From positions 1-64,000 of the forward strand of contig UPYI01000004.1 in NCBI GenBank assembly GCA_900538555.1: DNA of 64,000 bases, written 5' to 3'. The translations under genes and the position numbers were made by a program. The DNA is from an uncultured Porphyromonadaceae bacterium (GTDB lineage Bacteria > Bacteroidota > Bacteroidia > Bacteroidales > Barnesiellaceae). Each line of letters begins with the position of its first letter. The first letter of the stretch is position 1. Below the pieces are notes generated by a model. That model saw only the letters and a program-made list of their open reading frames with translations, searched no databases and was not told where the DNA came from. Shown one piece after another: positions 34,639-42,461 of the stretch.

Positions 34639-36668
34639 ATATTTACTCGAATAATAAATTTAAAGTTCGTTCCGGGCATCGGATAGTTTTCCACTACATC
34701 GTATGCCTGGTTGAACAGGTTGTTCACTTCGGCGGTCAGCCGAATCCGGGTCTTCCATGCCCGAAACGACCACGACAACGCCACATCGCTCGTGTACCAC
34801 GGCTCCACATAGTTTATCGGTTCATTCATTTGCTGCGAATATCGCTCTCCCGTATAGATGAAACTGTAATTGAAGCTCCAATCTTTCCACGAAAGCGCCA
34901 CTATCGCCGAACCGCTATGCCACGGTATATACGGAATCTGATGTTTGTAGTACATATCGTTCCGATCGGTCACATCCCGCGCCTGCTGCCACGTGTAGTT
35001 CACCCGCAGATCCACGCCGAACGCTTTCCATTTGCCCGACAACTGCGCCGCCACATCGACACCGAGTATCTCCACCCGTCCCAAGTTCAGCATAGTCCAC
35101 CGGAACTGTTTTCCGGTCGGGTAAGCTATAATTTTGTTCGACACCTCATTATAATAGAAATCGCCCTGCACATTCAAATATTTGAAAAACGAATGGCTGA
35201 AAGCTTTTTCATATACCACTCCGGCATCGTACTGTGTCGTGAACTCCGGTTTCAGATTCGCATTACCCATATCGGTATAATACAAATCGTTGAAAGTCGG
35301 CAGTCGGAATATCCGTTTATAAAAAGCCCGTACATTCAGTTCATGTGCCCGAAACGGTTTATACGACAGAAATACCGCAGGCGTAAACACCTGTCTGTCG
35401 GGCGATGCCACACCGCTTTTCCTGCCCGACACGGATTCGTGCAGAAACGTACCCAACACACTCGCCTGCATTTTGAACTGCGCCCAATGCAACGCGGTTG
35501 CCAGCGACAACAGTCCGGTATAGCGCGACGGGACGGTAAAGTCGGTCAAATCGGCGTGCAGGGTATTCCATTGGAAATCGCCCGACAACGACACATCCCA
35601 CCAGCGGTACAGAGTAAACAGGTTCGCCGCCGACAAATACACCTCCTGCTGATGAAACCGGTTGTCGATATATTTCAGTTTCTCATCGTCGCTGAGGTAG
35701 TGCGTATAGTCATAAGCATACTTGGCATTCGCCTGTACTTTATAATAGGAGGTCACCTCCTGCATATACGACCCCTGCACAAACAGGTTCCTGTCCCATT
35801 GCCGTTCGCCCCGTCTGAATACATTATTGACTATCGCACCGGGTATTCCCCGTTCCGAATCGTAATAATACGCCCGGGCGTTCCACATACCGCGATCCAA
35901 TACGCCATGCGCTCCGACCTCCGCACGGACAGCCTGCACATCGCCGTTCTGCCGTACGGCAGTCGTATCGTAAGCCGGTACCCGTTTGCCATCCTGCTCC
36001 ATCATCTTGCGGTAACGGAACTTGTATTTGCCCGTGGCATAGATGTATTCGGCATTGACCGACAGGGCTACCGCATCCGACAGTTTCTGTTCCCATAGCA
36101 CAGACGGGTTGGCAAGCCCGAACGAACCGGCTTTCATCGTTGCCTGCACATGGTAAGTCTCTCCCTCCTTGAAACGGGGACGCTTTGCCCGCAAATAGAT
36201 CGAACCCGACGATCCGAAATCTTTTGCCGACTGAAAAATATCGCTTTTTTGTCCGTTGTACAAAGAGATCTCTTCCATATTGTCTAACGAAAATTTACCC
36301 AGATCGATCTGTCCGTTCTGTGCATTTCCCAACTGTATACCATCGTAAAACACACCCATGTGGTTGGTACCCATACTCCTCACGTTCACGGTTTTCAATC
36401 CTCCAATACCTCCGTAATCCTTGATCTGGACGCCCGAAAAGTAACGGATCGCATCGGCAACCGAGAAACTGTTGAGTTTCTCCAACACTTTCCCATCCAA
36501 CTTCTGTGCGGGTACGATCTCATTGAGACGATTTCCGGTAACCACAACCTCCTCGATCTGCTGCACCGAATCGAGACGCGACGTATATTCCGCGCGTACC
36601 GGCTCCGTGGCGAGTAAACCGCCCAGCAGCACCGTCAGTTGAAGAAACAAAGAAAATCGTCGCATCAT
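34635..36668 (-). CDS. btuB: TonB-dependent outer-membrane cobalamin receptor
   Basis: 677 residues. Signal peptide (~1-26), TonB-box region EEVVVTGNRL (~38-47), plug domain (~45-165; VADAIRYFSGVQIKDYGG, VNVRSMGTNHMGVFYDGIQL) and a 22-strand-type barrel ending in FKFIIRVNI. The plug sequence and the B12 riboswitch directly upstream identify it as a corrinoid transporter. It moves cobalamin across the outer membrane with TonB/ExbBD energy. Two ATG codons are in tandem (36668, 36665); an AGGAG-like site lies ~20 nt upstream. First gene of a three-gene surface module. Confidence 0.92.
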   Translation of the reverse strand: MMRRFSLFLQLTVLLGGLLATEPVRAEYTSRLDSVQQIEEVVVTGNRLNEIVPAQKLDGKVLEKLNSFSVADAIRYFSGVQIKDYGGIGGLKTVNVRSMGTNHMGVFYDGIQLGNAQNGQIDLGKFSLDNMEEISLYNGQKSDIFQSAKDFGSSGSIYLRAKRPRFKEGETYHVQATMKAGSFGLANPSVLWEQKLSDAVALSVNAEYIYATGKYKFRYRKMMEQDGKRVPAYDTTAVRQNGDVQAVRAEVGAHGVLDRGMWNARAYYYDSERGIPGAIVNNVFRRGERQWDRNLFVQGSYMQEVTSYYKVQANAKYAYDYTHYLSDDEKLKYIDNRFHQQEVYLSAANLFTLYRWWDVSLSGDFQWNTLHADLTDFTVPSRYTGLLSLATALHWAQFKMQASVLGTFLHESVSGRKSGVASPDRQVFTPAVFLSYKPFRAHELNVRAFYKRIFRLPTFNDLYYTDMGNANLKPEFTTQYDAGVVYEKAFSHSFFKYLNVQGDFYYNEVSNKIIAYPTGKQFRWTMLNLGRVEILGVDVAAQLSGKWKAFGVDLRVNYTWQQARDVTDRNDMYYKHQIPYIPWHSGSAIVALSWKDWSFNYSFIYTGERYSQQMNEPINYVEPWYTSDVALSWSFRAWKTRIRLTAEVNNLFNQAYDVVENYPMPGTNFKFIIRVNI

Positions 36669-36795
36669 TCTTTCGATTTTTTAATTGCTCCTGTGAAAGA
36701 TTCCGGACAACACATCCGGCTTCTATCATTCCAACCTCGGTTCCGAACTGGTAATCGTATGTGTTATCACGCTCTAACCCCAGAGAGCCGTTGAT

Positions 36796-36979
36796 ACATG
36801 GGTTGCATGGCAGGTCTTCTGACTTACTCCTGCGTTTCCTGCCTTCCCGACAAATTAGCTGTCAGTGGCTTAGCGGTCGAAACGCATATCAGGGAGCTTA
36901 CAGCAGCTGGACTGTCCGGGATTTTCACCCGATTCCCTTTTCATCCGATCTTTCCAGAGAGGAAATACGAAACCAATGC
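36796..36979 (-). ncRNA. Cobalamin (adenosylcobalamin-type) riboswitch upstream of btuB
   Basis: The B12 box AGTCAGAAGACCTGCC lies at 36824-36809 on the minus strand. A P1-like stem joins 36979-36971 to 36804-36796. Other class features are present in order: GGATGAAAAGGGAA, a GGGTGAAAATCCCGGACAG core, GCTGCTGTAAGCTCC and CCACTG. The aptamer starts right after the -7 box at 36984-36991. Cobalamin binding should lower expression of the three genes. The expression platform is probably in 36669-36795, where a GCTCT/AGAGC and a CCGGA/TCCGG hairpin can form; termination versus translation control is not decided. Confidence 0.93.
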
Positions 36980-36983
36980 GACA

Positions 36984-36991
36984 CAAAGATA
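36984..36991 (-). promoter_or_regulatory. -7 element of the btuB riboswitch transcript
   Basis: TATCTTTG on the minus strand, ending 5 nt before the P1 stem of the riboswitch, so transcription would start at or just before the aptamer. Confidence 0.7.
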
Positions 36992-37173
36992 GCGGTTTTA
37001 TTTATAAATCCGTACACTCATCCGACAATTTATCTGCAATCGGCGTGATTCCGCCCCCAATCCCGCCGGCTGTCGAACAAAGCCTGCCGACCGATTGTTT
37101 TTTGGAGAGACTGAGCCCGTTCCCGCCGACAAATAAAATCGGCGGCTTTTATATAAAATTAAAAAAAAGTCCA

Positions 37174-37181
37174 TATCTTTC
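37174..37181 (+). promoter_or_regulatory. Candidate -7 element of the DUF4492-cydAB operon
   Basis: TATCTTTC differs from TAnnTTTG by the last base and lies 21 nt before the ATG at 37203. No good -33 element. Confidence 0.35.
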
Positions 37182-37202
37182 GGTACTTTATATTTAAGCA
37201 TT

Positions 37203-37448
37203 ATGAAGAACAACACATCCGTAGAGCAGCCGCCCTTATACCTCCGTATATGGAAATTTTACCTCGACGGCTTCCGAAATATGACCGTCGGAAAAACCTT
37301 ATGGGCCATCATACTCATCAAACTTTTCATCATGTTCTTCGTGCTGAAACTGTTTTTCTTCCCGAATCTGCTCTCCCGCGATTACGACACCGACGAAGAA
37401 CGGGCGCAGCATGTCACCGAAGAACTGATACGTCCTCTCCCGCTATAA
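37203..37448 (+). CDS. DUF4492 protein, small membrane protein upstream of cydA
   Basis: 81 residues with one membrane helix (~33-53, LWAIILIKLFIMFFVLKLFFF) preceded by WKFYLDGFRNMTVGKTLW. This is the DUF4492 family, which in Bacteroidetes sits directly before cydA. It is therefore probably an accessory or assembly subunit of the bd oxidase (inference from conserved linkage). cydA starts 48 nt downstream. Confidence 0.85.
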   Translation: MKNNTSVEQPPLYLRIWKFYLDGFRNMTVGKTLWAIILIKLFIMFFVLKLFFFPNLLSRDYDTDEERAQHVTEELIRPLPL

Positions 37449-37496
37449 TACATCCGGAATCAACAACATTATTAATCATATAAAGTATAACAACCT

Positions 37497-39050
37497 ATGA
37501 ACGATTTAATGTCTCTTGTCGATTGGTCACGCGGACAGTTTGCCCTGACCGCCATTTACCATTGGTTATTCGTTCCGCTCACCTTAGGCTTAGGATTGAT
37601 CGTCGCCATTATGGAGTCTATCTATTACCGCACCGGCGACGAGAAGTGGAAAACCATCACTAAATTCTGGATGACCCTGTTCGGAGTCAATTTCGCGATC
37701 GGAGTCGCTACGGGTATCATTCTCGAATTCGAGTTCGGTACAAACTGGTCGAATTACAGTTGGTTCGTCGGCGACATATTCGGCGCACCGCTGGCGATCG
37801 AAGGGATCATGGCATTCTTTATGGAAGCCACATTCCTCGCCGTCATGTTCTTCGGCTGGAACAAAGTAAGCAAACGATTTCACTTGGCATCGACGTGGCT
37901 CACGGTAATCGGAGCAACGATCTCCGCCCTGTGGATTCTTATCGCCAACGCATGGATGCAATACCCCGTAGGTATGCGGTTCGACCCCGATACCGCACGC
38001 AACGTAATGGACGACTTCTGGGCACTGGTGCTTTCGCCGGTAGCGACCAACAAATTCTTCCATGCCGTATCGGCGGGCTGGGTGCTCGGCGGTATTTTCA
38101 CTGTCGGCATCAGTGCATGGTATATGCTTAAAAAACGCGAAACGGAACTGGCGCAAAAGAGTATGAAAGTCGGCGCGTGGGTAGGTCTTGTCGGCACGCT
38201 GCTCGTATCGTACACCGGCGACGGATCGGCTTATCAGGTAGCTGAGAAACAACCGATGAAACTGGCGGCAATGGAAGGTGTGTACGACGGCAAGAACGGG
38301 CAGGAACTGATTGCGTTCGGTATCCTCAACCCCGATAAAAAATTCGACAACGATGCCGACCCGTTCCTCTTCGACATTCCCATTCCGAAACTGCTCTCCA
38401 TCCTCGCGACACGTCAAGCCGACGGCTTCGTACCGGGCGTCAATGACATCATTGCCGGAGGCTATACCGCCAAAAACATCCGGGGCGAAGAGATTATCGA
38501 ACCCTCTGTGAACCAAAAAATCGAAATGGGTGTGAAAGCCCGGCAGGCGTTCGGCGATTACAGCCGAGCCAAAGCCGAAAACAACACGGCTGCTATGGAT
38601 TCAGCCCAAGCGGTGCTGAATGCCAATTACGACTATTTCGGATACGGATACATAACCGACGTGGAACAACTGATCCCGAACATACCGTTTACATTCTACT
38701 CGTTCCACATCATGATCATCCTCGGCGGGTACTTCCTTGTATTCTTCATTGTGATATTGGTGTTGGCTTACCGCAACCGACTGGCATCGCTGAAATGGCT
38801 GCAATGGATCTGCATTCTCACCATTCCCCTCGGATACGTCTGCCTGCAATCGGGTTGGATCGTAGCCGAAATGGGACGTCAGCCGTGGGTGATCCAGGAT
38901 ATCATGCCTACATTCGCCGCAGTGTCGAAAATCGAGGTAGCATCCGTACAGACCACATTCTGGCTGTTCGCCGTACTGTTCACGGTATTGTTGATCGCCG
39001 AGATAGGCATCATGTTGAAACAAATCAAAAAAGGGACCGAACATAAATAA
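37497..39050 (+). CDS. cydA: Cytochrome bd quinol oxidase subunit I
   Basis: 517 residues, close to the 522 of E. coli CydA. Nine membrane helices; the b595-type His lies in AIYHWLFVPLTLGLGL near residue 22, the quinol-binding Q loop is at ~240-370, and the conserved GRQPWVIQDIMPT is near residue 460. Oxidises quinol and reduces oxygen to water with proton motive force. In anaerobes such as Bacteroides the bd oxidase supports growth at nanomolar oxygen and scavenges it. Followed after 6 nt by cydB. Confidence 0.97.
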   Translation: MNDLMSLVDWSRGQFALTAIYHWLFVPLTLGLGLIVAIMESIYYRTGDEKWKTITKFWMTLFGVNFAIGVATGIILEFEFGTNWSNYSWFVGDIFGAPLAIEGIMAFFMEATFLAVMFFGWNKVSKRFHLASTWLTVIGATISALWILIANAWMQYPVGMRFDPDTARNVMDDFWALVLSPVATNKFFHAVSAGWVLGGIFTVGISAWYMLKKRETELAQKSMKVGAWVGLVGTLLVSYTGDGSAYQVAEKQPMKLAAMEGVYDGKNGQELIAFGILNPDKKFDNDADPFLFDIPIPKLLSILATRQADGFVPGVNDIIAGGYTAKNIRGEEIIEPSVNQKIEMGVKARQAFGDYSRAKAENNTAAMDSAQAVLNANYDYFGYGYITDVEQLIPNIPFTFYSFHIMIILGGYFLVFFIVILVLAYRNRLASLKWLQWICILTIPLGYVCLQSGWIVAEMGRQPWVIQDIMPTFAAVSKIEVASVQTTFWLFAVLFTVLLIAEIGIMLKQIKKGTEHK

Positions 39051-39056
39051 ACGATT

Positions 39057-40205
39057 ATGGAACTGAACGAATTATTTTTTCAAAACTATTGGTGGTTTCT
39101 CATCTCTCTGTTAGGAGCCTTGTTAGTATTTCTGCTCTTTGTCCAGGGCGGACAGTCCCTGCTGGTATGTATGGCTAAAACCGAATCGGAAGATGCCATG
39201 CTCGTCAATTCATTGGGACGGAAATGGGAACTGACCTTCACGACACTGGTCGTATTCGGCGGAGCATTTTTCGCCTCTTTCCCCCTCTTCTATTCCACCA
39301 GCTTCGGCGGTGCCTACTGGTTGTGGATGGCTATTCTGTTCTGCTTCATCGTGCAAGCAGTGTCATACGAATTCCGGTCGAAACGCGGTAACTTCCTCGG
39401 GAAACGCACCTACGATGTGTTCCTGTTCATCAACGGAATGTTCGCTCCGATCTTGTTAGGAATTGCCGTAGCGACATTCTTCACCGGCGCCGATTTCAGC
39501 GTAAACAAACAGAACCTGCTCGATCCGCAAATGCCGGTCATCAGTACATGGCAAAATCCGGCTCACGGGCTGGAAGCGTTGCTCGACTATCGTAACTGGC
39601 TGTTGGGCTTGACCGTCTTCTTCCTCGCACGGGCACAAGCCGCACTCTATTTCATGAACAACATCGACAACGAAGCGATATTCAAGAAAGCGAAAAAACA
39701 CCTGCTCGTAAGCGGCGGCATTTTCGTCGTATTCTTTTTAGCATTCGTAGCTGTGCTTCTGTTAAGCGACGGATATGAAATCAATGCGGACGGAACGATC
39801 GGAACACGGGCATACAAATACTTCTTCAACCTGATCGAGATGCCGTGGGTAGCCGTGCTGTTCATTGTCGGCGTAGTGGCTGTGCTTTACGGCATGATCC
39901 GCTCCCTGCTGGCGGAACACTACACTAAAGGCATCTGGTTCTCGGGGATCGGTACCGTACTGGTCGTATTGAGCCTCTTCTTCCTCGCCGGATACAACCA
40001 GACTCCGTACTATCCCTCTACCGCCGACCTGCAAAGTTCACTGACGATCTACAACAGTTCGTCGAGCCTGTTCACTTTACAGACCATGAGCGTCGTATCG
40101 CTGTTGATCCCGCTCGTATTGGCATACATCGTCTATGTATGGCGTGCCATGAACGCCCAACCGATCACTGAAAAAGAGATGAAAGAAACCGACCATAAAT
40201 ACTGA
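39057..40205 (+). CDS. cydB: Cytochrome bd quinol oxidase subunit II
   Basis: 382 residues (E. coli 379), about eight or nine membrane helices. It starts with ELNELFFQNYWWFLISLLGALL; the pattern SFGGAYWLWMAILFCFIVQAVSYEFRSK is typical of CydB. It pairs with CydA in the membrane. Last gene of the operon; the next gene has its own promoters. No CydX-like or CydDC gene is seen here. Confidence 0.96.
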   Translation: MELNELFFQNYWWFLISLLGALLVFLLFVQGGQSLLVCMAKTESEDAMLVNSLGRKWELTFTTLVVFGGAFFASFPLFYSTSFGGAYWLWMAILFCFIVQAVSYEFRSKRGNFLGKRTYDVFLFINGMFAPILLGIAVATFFTGADFSVNKQNLLDPQMPVISTWQNPAHGLEALLDYRNWLLGLTVFFLARAQAALYFMNNIDNEAIFKKAKKHLLVSGGIFVVFFLAFVAVLLLSDGYEINADGTIGTRAYKYFFNLIEMPWVAVLFIVGVVAVLYGMIRSLLAEHYTKGIWFSGIGTVLVVLSLFFLAGYNQTPYYPSTADLQSSLTIYNSSSSLFTLQTMSVVSLLIPLVLAYIVYVWRAMNAQPITEKEMKETDHKY

Positions 40206-40217
40206 TCGGGACCCCGA

Positions 40218-40249
40218 TTTGTGTAATCACGGAAAATGGCTTACCTTTG
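40218..40249 (+). promoter_or_regulatory. Upstream promoter of the YigZ-type gene
   Basis: TTTG (40218-40221), 20-nt spacer, TACCTTTG (40242-40249). It starts only 13 nt after the cydB stop and is followed by a 17-nt sequence that recurs after the second promoter box. Confidence 0.65.
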
Positions 40250-40261
40250 TAGAAGATAAGC

Positions 40262-40323
40262 GGCACTCGGCATAGCCATTCAAACAAGTTTGATGTCTCT
40301 GCTCTCGATTTGCACTATCTTTG
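40262..40323 (+). repeat. Dispersed palindromic repeat, promoter-bearing copy A
   Basis: Contains CGGCATAGC, the palindrome CAAACAAGTTTG (40281-40292), CTCTGCTCTCG and GCACTATCTTTG. The stretch from the palindrome to the -7 box is nearly identical to copy G at 53420-53462 on the other strand. It is flanked by two copies of CTTTGTAGAAGATAAGC (40245-40261 and 40319-40335). Confidence 0.75.
40316..40323 (+). promoter_or_regulatory. Second -7 element of the YigZ-type gene, inside repeat copy A
   Basis: TATCTTTG, 26 nt before the ATG at 40350. It lies at the 3' end of the dispersed repeat, as in copies C and G. Confidence 0.65.
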
Positions 40324-40349
40324 TAGAAGATAAGCCATTTTTCATTTCT

Positions 40350-40979
40350 ATGGACGATACATTTCTCACCATCGACCGCACATCGGAAGGACTATACAAA
40401 GAGAAGATGAGCAAGTTCATCTCTTTCGCTCTGCCCGTGTCGTCGGTGGCGGAAGCCAAAGAATATATCGAAATGTATCAGAAGGAATACTACGACGCAC
40501 GGCATGTCTGCTGGGCATATATGATCGGGCACGAACGCACCTTGTTCCGGTCGAACGACAACGGCGAGCCGTCGGGCACTGCCGGGAAACCGATACTGGG
40601 GCAAATCAACTCCTTCAACCTCACCGATATACTGATTGTGGTAATCCGTTATTTCGGAGGCATCAAACTCGGCACGAGCGGACTTATCGCCGCCTATCGC
40701 GAAGCTGCCGCAGAAGCGATCCGAAACAACACAATCGTAGAACGGTTAGTGGAGGATTCGGTAAGTTTCCGGTTCGAATATCCGATGATGAACGATGTCA
40801 TGCGCATCGTCAAAGAAGAGAATCCCACAGTTACGGCACAACGGTTCGATATGGATTGCGACATGACACTGCGCATCCGCCGTTCGGCTATGGAAAAACT
40901 TAAATCGCGTCTCGACAAGGTAGAAGGGCTTCATTTCATCGAAACGGACGTCGCCGATCTAACCGACGAAACTATCTGA
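40350..40979 (+). CDS. YigZ/IMPACT family protein
   Basis: 209 residues from the ATG at 40350; the frame is open further upstream but that part is repeat and promoter DNA. N-terminal UPF0029 domain (~1-120) with SKFISFALPVSSVAEAKEYI, HVCWAYMIG, NDNGEPSGTAGKPIL and IRYFGGIKLGTSGLIAAYREA, the hallmark of the family; C-terminal DUF1949-like ferredoxin fold (~135-200). Cytoplasmic. Family members are linked to translation control (IMPACT) but the bacterial role is not settled. Convergent with the HAD gene, 8 nt between the stops. Confidence 0.92.
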   Translation: MDDTFLTIDRTSEGLYKEKMSKFISFALPVSSVAEAKEYIEMYQKEYYDARHVCWAYMIGHERTLFRSNDNGEPSGTAGKPILGQINSFNLTDILIVVIRYFGGIKLGTSGLIAAYREAAAEAIRNNTIVERLVEDSVSFRFEYPMMNDVMRIVKEENPTVTAQRFDMDCDMTLRIRRSAMEKLKSRLDKVEGLHFIETDVADLTDETI

Positions 40980-40987
40980 AAAAACGG

Positions 40988-41698
40988 TTACAGCCAGTTG
41001 GAAATCTCACGCCAATCGGTAAGCGTGCCATCGGGACGATATGCCCCGACGGGCAATTCGGGCAACCGGTCGCGATCGAAAAAGAGGGCATGCCATCCGG
41101 CAGCCAAAGCCCCTTGTACATCGACTTCATAATTGTCACCGATCAGTACGGTATCTTCTGCCGCCGATCCGGTTACCGACAAAGCATAATCGAACAATCG
41201 CCGGTCGGGTTTTGTCACACCGATCTCATCGGAAAGCACCACCCGTTCGAAATAATGCTCAATACCCGAAGAACGTAATTTTTTGAACTGCGCCTCTTCA
41301 AATCCGTTACTCAGAATATACAAACGATAGCCACGGGATTTTAAATATTCCAATGCTTCCCTCGCGCCATCGACCAATGCCGATTGCCGGGAAAGCAGAT
41401 CGAGATAACGCTCATTCAACTGGGCAGACAAGCGATCGTCCGGATCGGGACACCCCGACTGGCGGAACAAAGTGCGGAACCGTTCCACCATCAGCAGTTC
41501 TTTGGTGATCTCTCCCCGGTGATACAAATCCCAAAGTTCGTGATTCCGTTTCAGATAGCGAGACTGAAACGACTCATATTCCCCCAACAACGGTTTCAGG
41601 TCCAGCTCCTCATAAACCGCACGAAGCGCCACCAACGTATTCGCACGGAAATTCCACAACGTATCGTCCAAATCGATAAAAACAGTACGGCACTCCAT
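40988..41698 (-). CDS. HAD-superfamily hydrolase, YjjG-like (5'-nucleotidase type)
   Basis: 236 residues from the ATG at 41698; an ATG at 41707 is also possible given a promoter start near 41716. HAD motifs: I VFIDLDDTLW, II ILSNGFEEAQ, III Lys in GVTKPDRRLF, IV VLIGDNYEVDVQGAL. The helical cap between motifs I and II (~20-100) makes it subclass IA, and the sequence is like YjjG, which dephosphorylates nucleoside monophosphates including non-canonical ones. Substrate not decided by sequence. Single gene with its own promoter. Confidence 0.88.
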   Translation of the reverse strand: MECRTVFIDLDDTLWNFRANTLVALRAVYEELDLKPLLGEYESFQSRYLKRNHELWDLYHRGEITKELLMVERFRTLFRQSGCPDPDDRLSAQLNERYLDLLSRQSALVDGAREALEYLKSRGYRLYILSNGFEEAQFKKLRSSGIEHYFERVVLSDEIGVTKPDRRLFDYALSVTGSAAEDTVLIGDNYEVDVQGALAAGWHALFFDRDRLPELPVGAYRPDGTLTDWREISNWL

Positions 41699-41722
41699 AA
41701 TCGGCATCTTTTTTCGGTACGA

Positions 41723-41754
41723 CAAAAATACAATACGACGGGCGCAAAAACAAA
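41723..41754 (-). promoter_or_regulatory. Promoter of the HAD hydrolase gene
   Basis: Minus strand: TTTG (41754-41751), 20-nt spacer, TATTTTTG (41730-41723). Confidence 0.7.
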
Positions 41755-41780
41755 TACTCCGAACAATTCGGAAGATCGAC

Positions 41781-41945
41781 GGCATAGCTCGAACACGTTC
41801 GGCTCTGCGCCCGGCTTATCGAGAAAGTTCATATCCATGCACTTTTTCTTGCCTCGGCATAGCTCGAACACGTTCGGCTCTGCGCTCGACTATCGAAAAA
41901 GTTCATATCCAATTTGCTTCTGCTCTCACCTTGCACTATCTTTGC
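41781..41945 (+). repeat. Dispersed palindromic repeat, tandem copies B and C with promoter tail
   Basis: Copy B starts at 41781 and copy C at 41856, a period of exactly 75 nt. Both hold CGGCATAGC-like sequence (B lacks the leading CTC), CGAACACGTTCG (41790-41801 and 41865-41876), GGCTCTGCGC and a TATCGA(A/G)AAAG end followed by TTCATATCCA. After C a tail reads TTCTGCTCTC, then TTGCACTATCTTTGC (to 41945), the same promoter end as in copies A and G. Confidence 0.75.
41937..41944 (+). promoter_or_regulatory. -7 element at the end of repeat copy C, reading towards lysO
   Basis: TATCTTTG. Expected start ~41951, giving a leader of ~225 nt before the first LysO gene and ~14 nt before a 34-codon reading frame. 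Confidence 0.55.
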
Positions 41946-41964
41946 AAAAAAAACAAACAGACGG

Positions 41965-42069
41965 ATGAGACTGGTCGATCACAACAGAGCTAATATGACG
42001 CAACGGCAACGGGGTTTGTCGTATCGCCATTTCACGGTCTTTATCTACTGGTTCAGCGGCATGATCTGA
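41965..42069 (+). CDS. Possible 34-codon leader reading frame upstream of lysO
   Basis: ATG at 41965 to TGA at 42067-42069, sequence beginning MRLVDHNRANMTQRQRG and ending FIYWFSGMI. It starts close to the predicted transcript start. It is not recognised and is not enriched in Lys codons, so a lysine attenuator is unlikely. After it comes a short CGGC-aata-GCCG hairpin (42088-42099) and a pyrimidine tract (42100-42119). It may be a chance frame. Confidence 0.25.
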   Translation: MRLVDHNRANMTQRQRGLSYRHFTVFIYWFSGMI

Positions 42070-42176
42070 TCGCACATATACGCACACCGGCAATAGCCGT
42101 TTCCCTTTCCTGTTTTTTTATCCGATAAGACATTCCCATGTCGTTATCGCCGTATCCTATAATAAAGAAAGCGTAT

Positions 42177-42461
42177 ATGATAAGCATATTGACCATACTA
42201 TTTATCGGCATCGCCATCGGATTTTTGTTCCGTCGCCAGCCCCTGTTCCGCCACGCCGACCGGGCAATTACCCTCACCGTATATCTGCTTCTGTTCATCT
42301 TCGGGGTCACAATCGGTTCAAACCGCACCTTGATCGAACGATTCAGCGAATATGGCATACAGGCTCTTCTGCTTGCTCTTGCCGGAGTAGCCGGAAGTGC
42401 AAGCCTCACCTACCTCGTCCTACGTTTGCTCAAAAAGAAAGGAGGCAGAGATGAAAAATAG
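42177..42461 (+). CDS. lysO: LysO-type lysine exporter, N-terminal part as separate protein
   Basis: 94 residues from the ATG at 42177, with three membrane helices (~1-18, 27-47, 60-82). It corresponds to the N-terminal third of E. coli LysO/YbjE (DUF340, ~300 residues), which exports L-lysine and thialysine. The next gene, overlapping by 11 nt, encodes the rest. The split form is common in Bacteroidetes, so this is a two-subunit transporter rather than a broken gene. An in-frame ATG at 42138 is less likely. Confidence 0.8.
   Translation: MISILTILFIGIAIGFLFRRQPLFRHADRAITLTVYLLLFIFGVTIGSNRTLIERFSEYGIQALLLALAGVAGSASLTYLVLRLLKKKGGRDEK

Noticed and set aside
34539..36098. 519-codon plus-strand frame
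   Set aside because: Antisense to btuB and btuG-like genes, no start signals or domains.
36998..37216. 72-codon minus-strand frame upstream of the riboswitch
   Set aside because: It overlaps the promoter region and the DUF4492 start, has no domain, and its N-terminus is low complexity.
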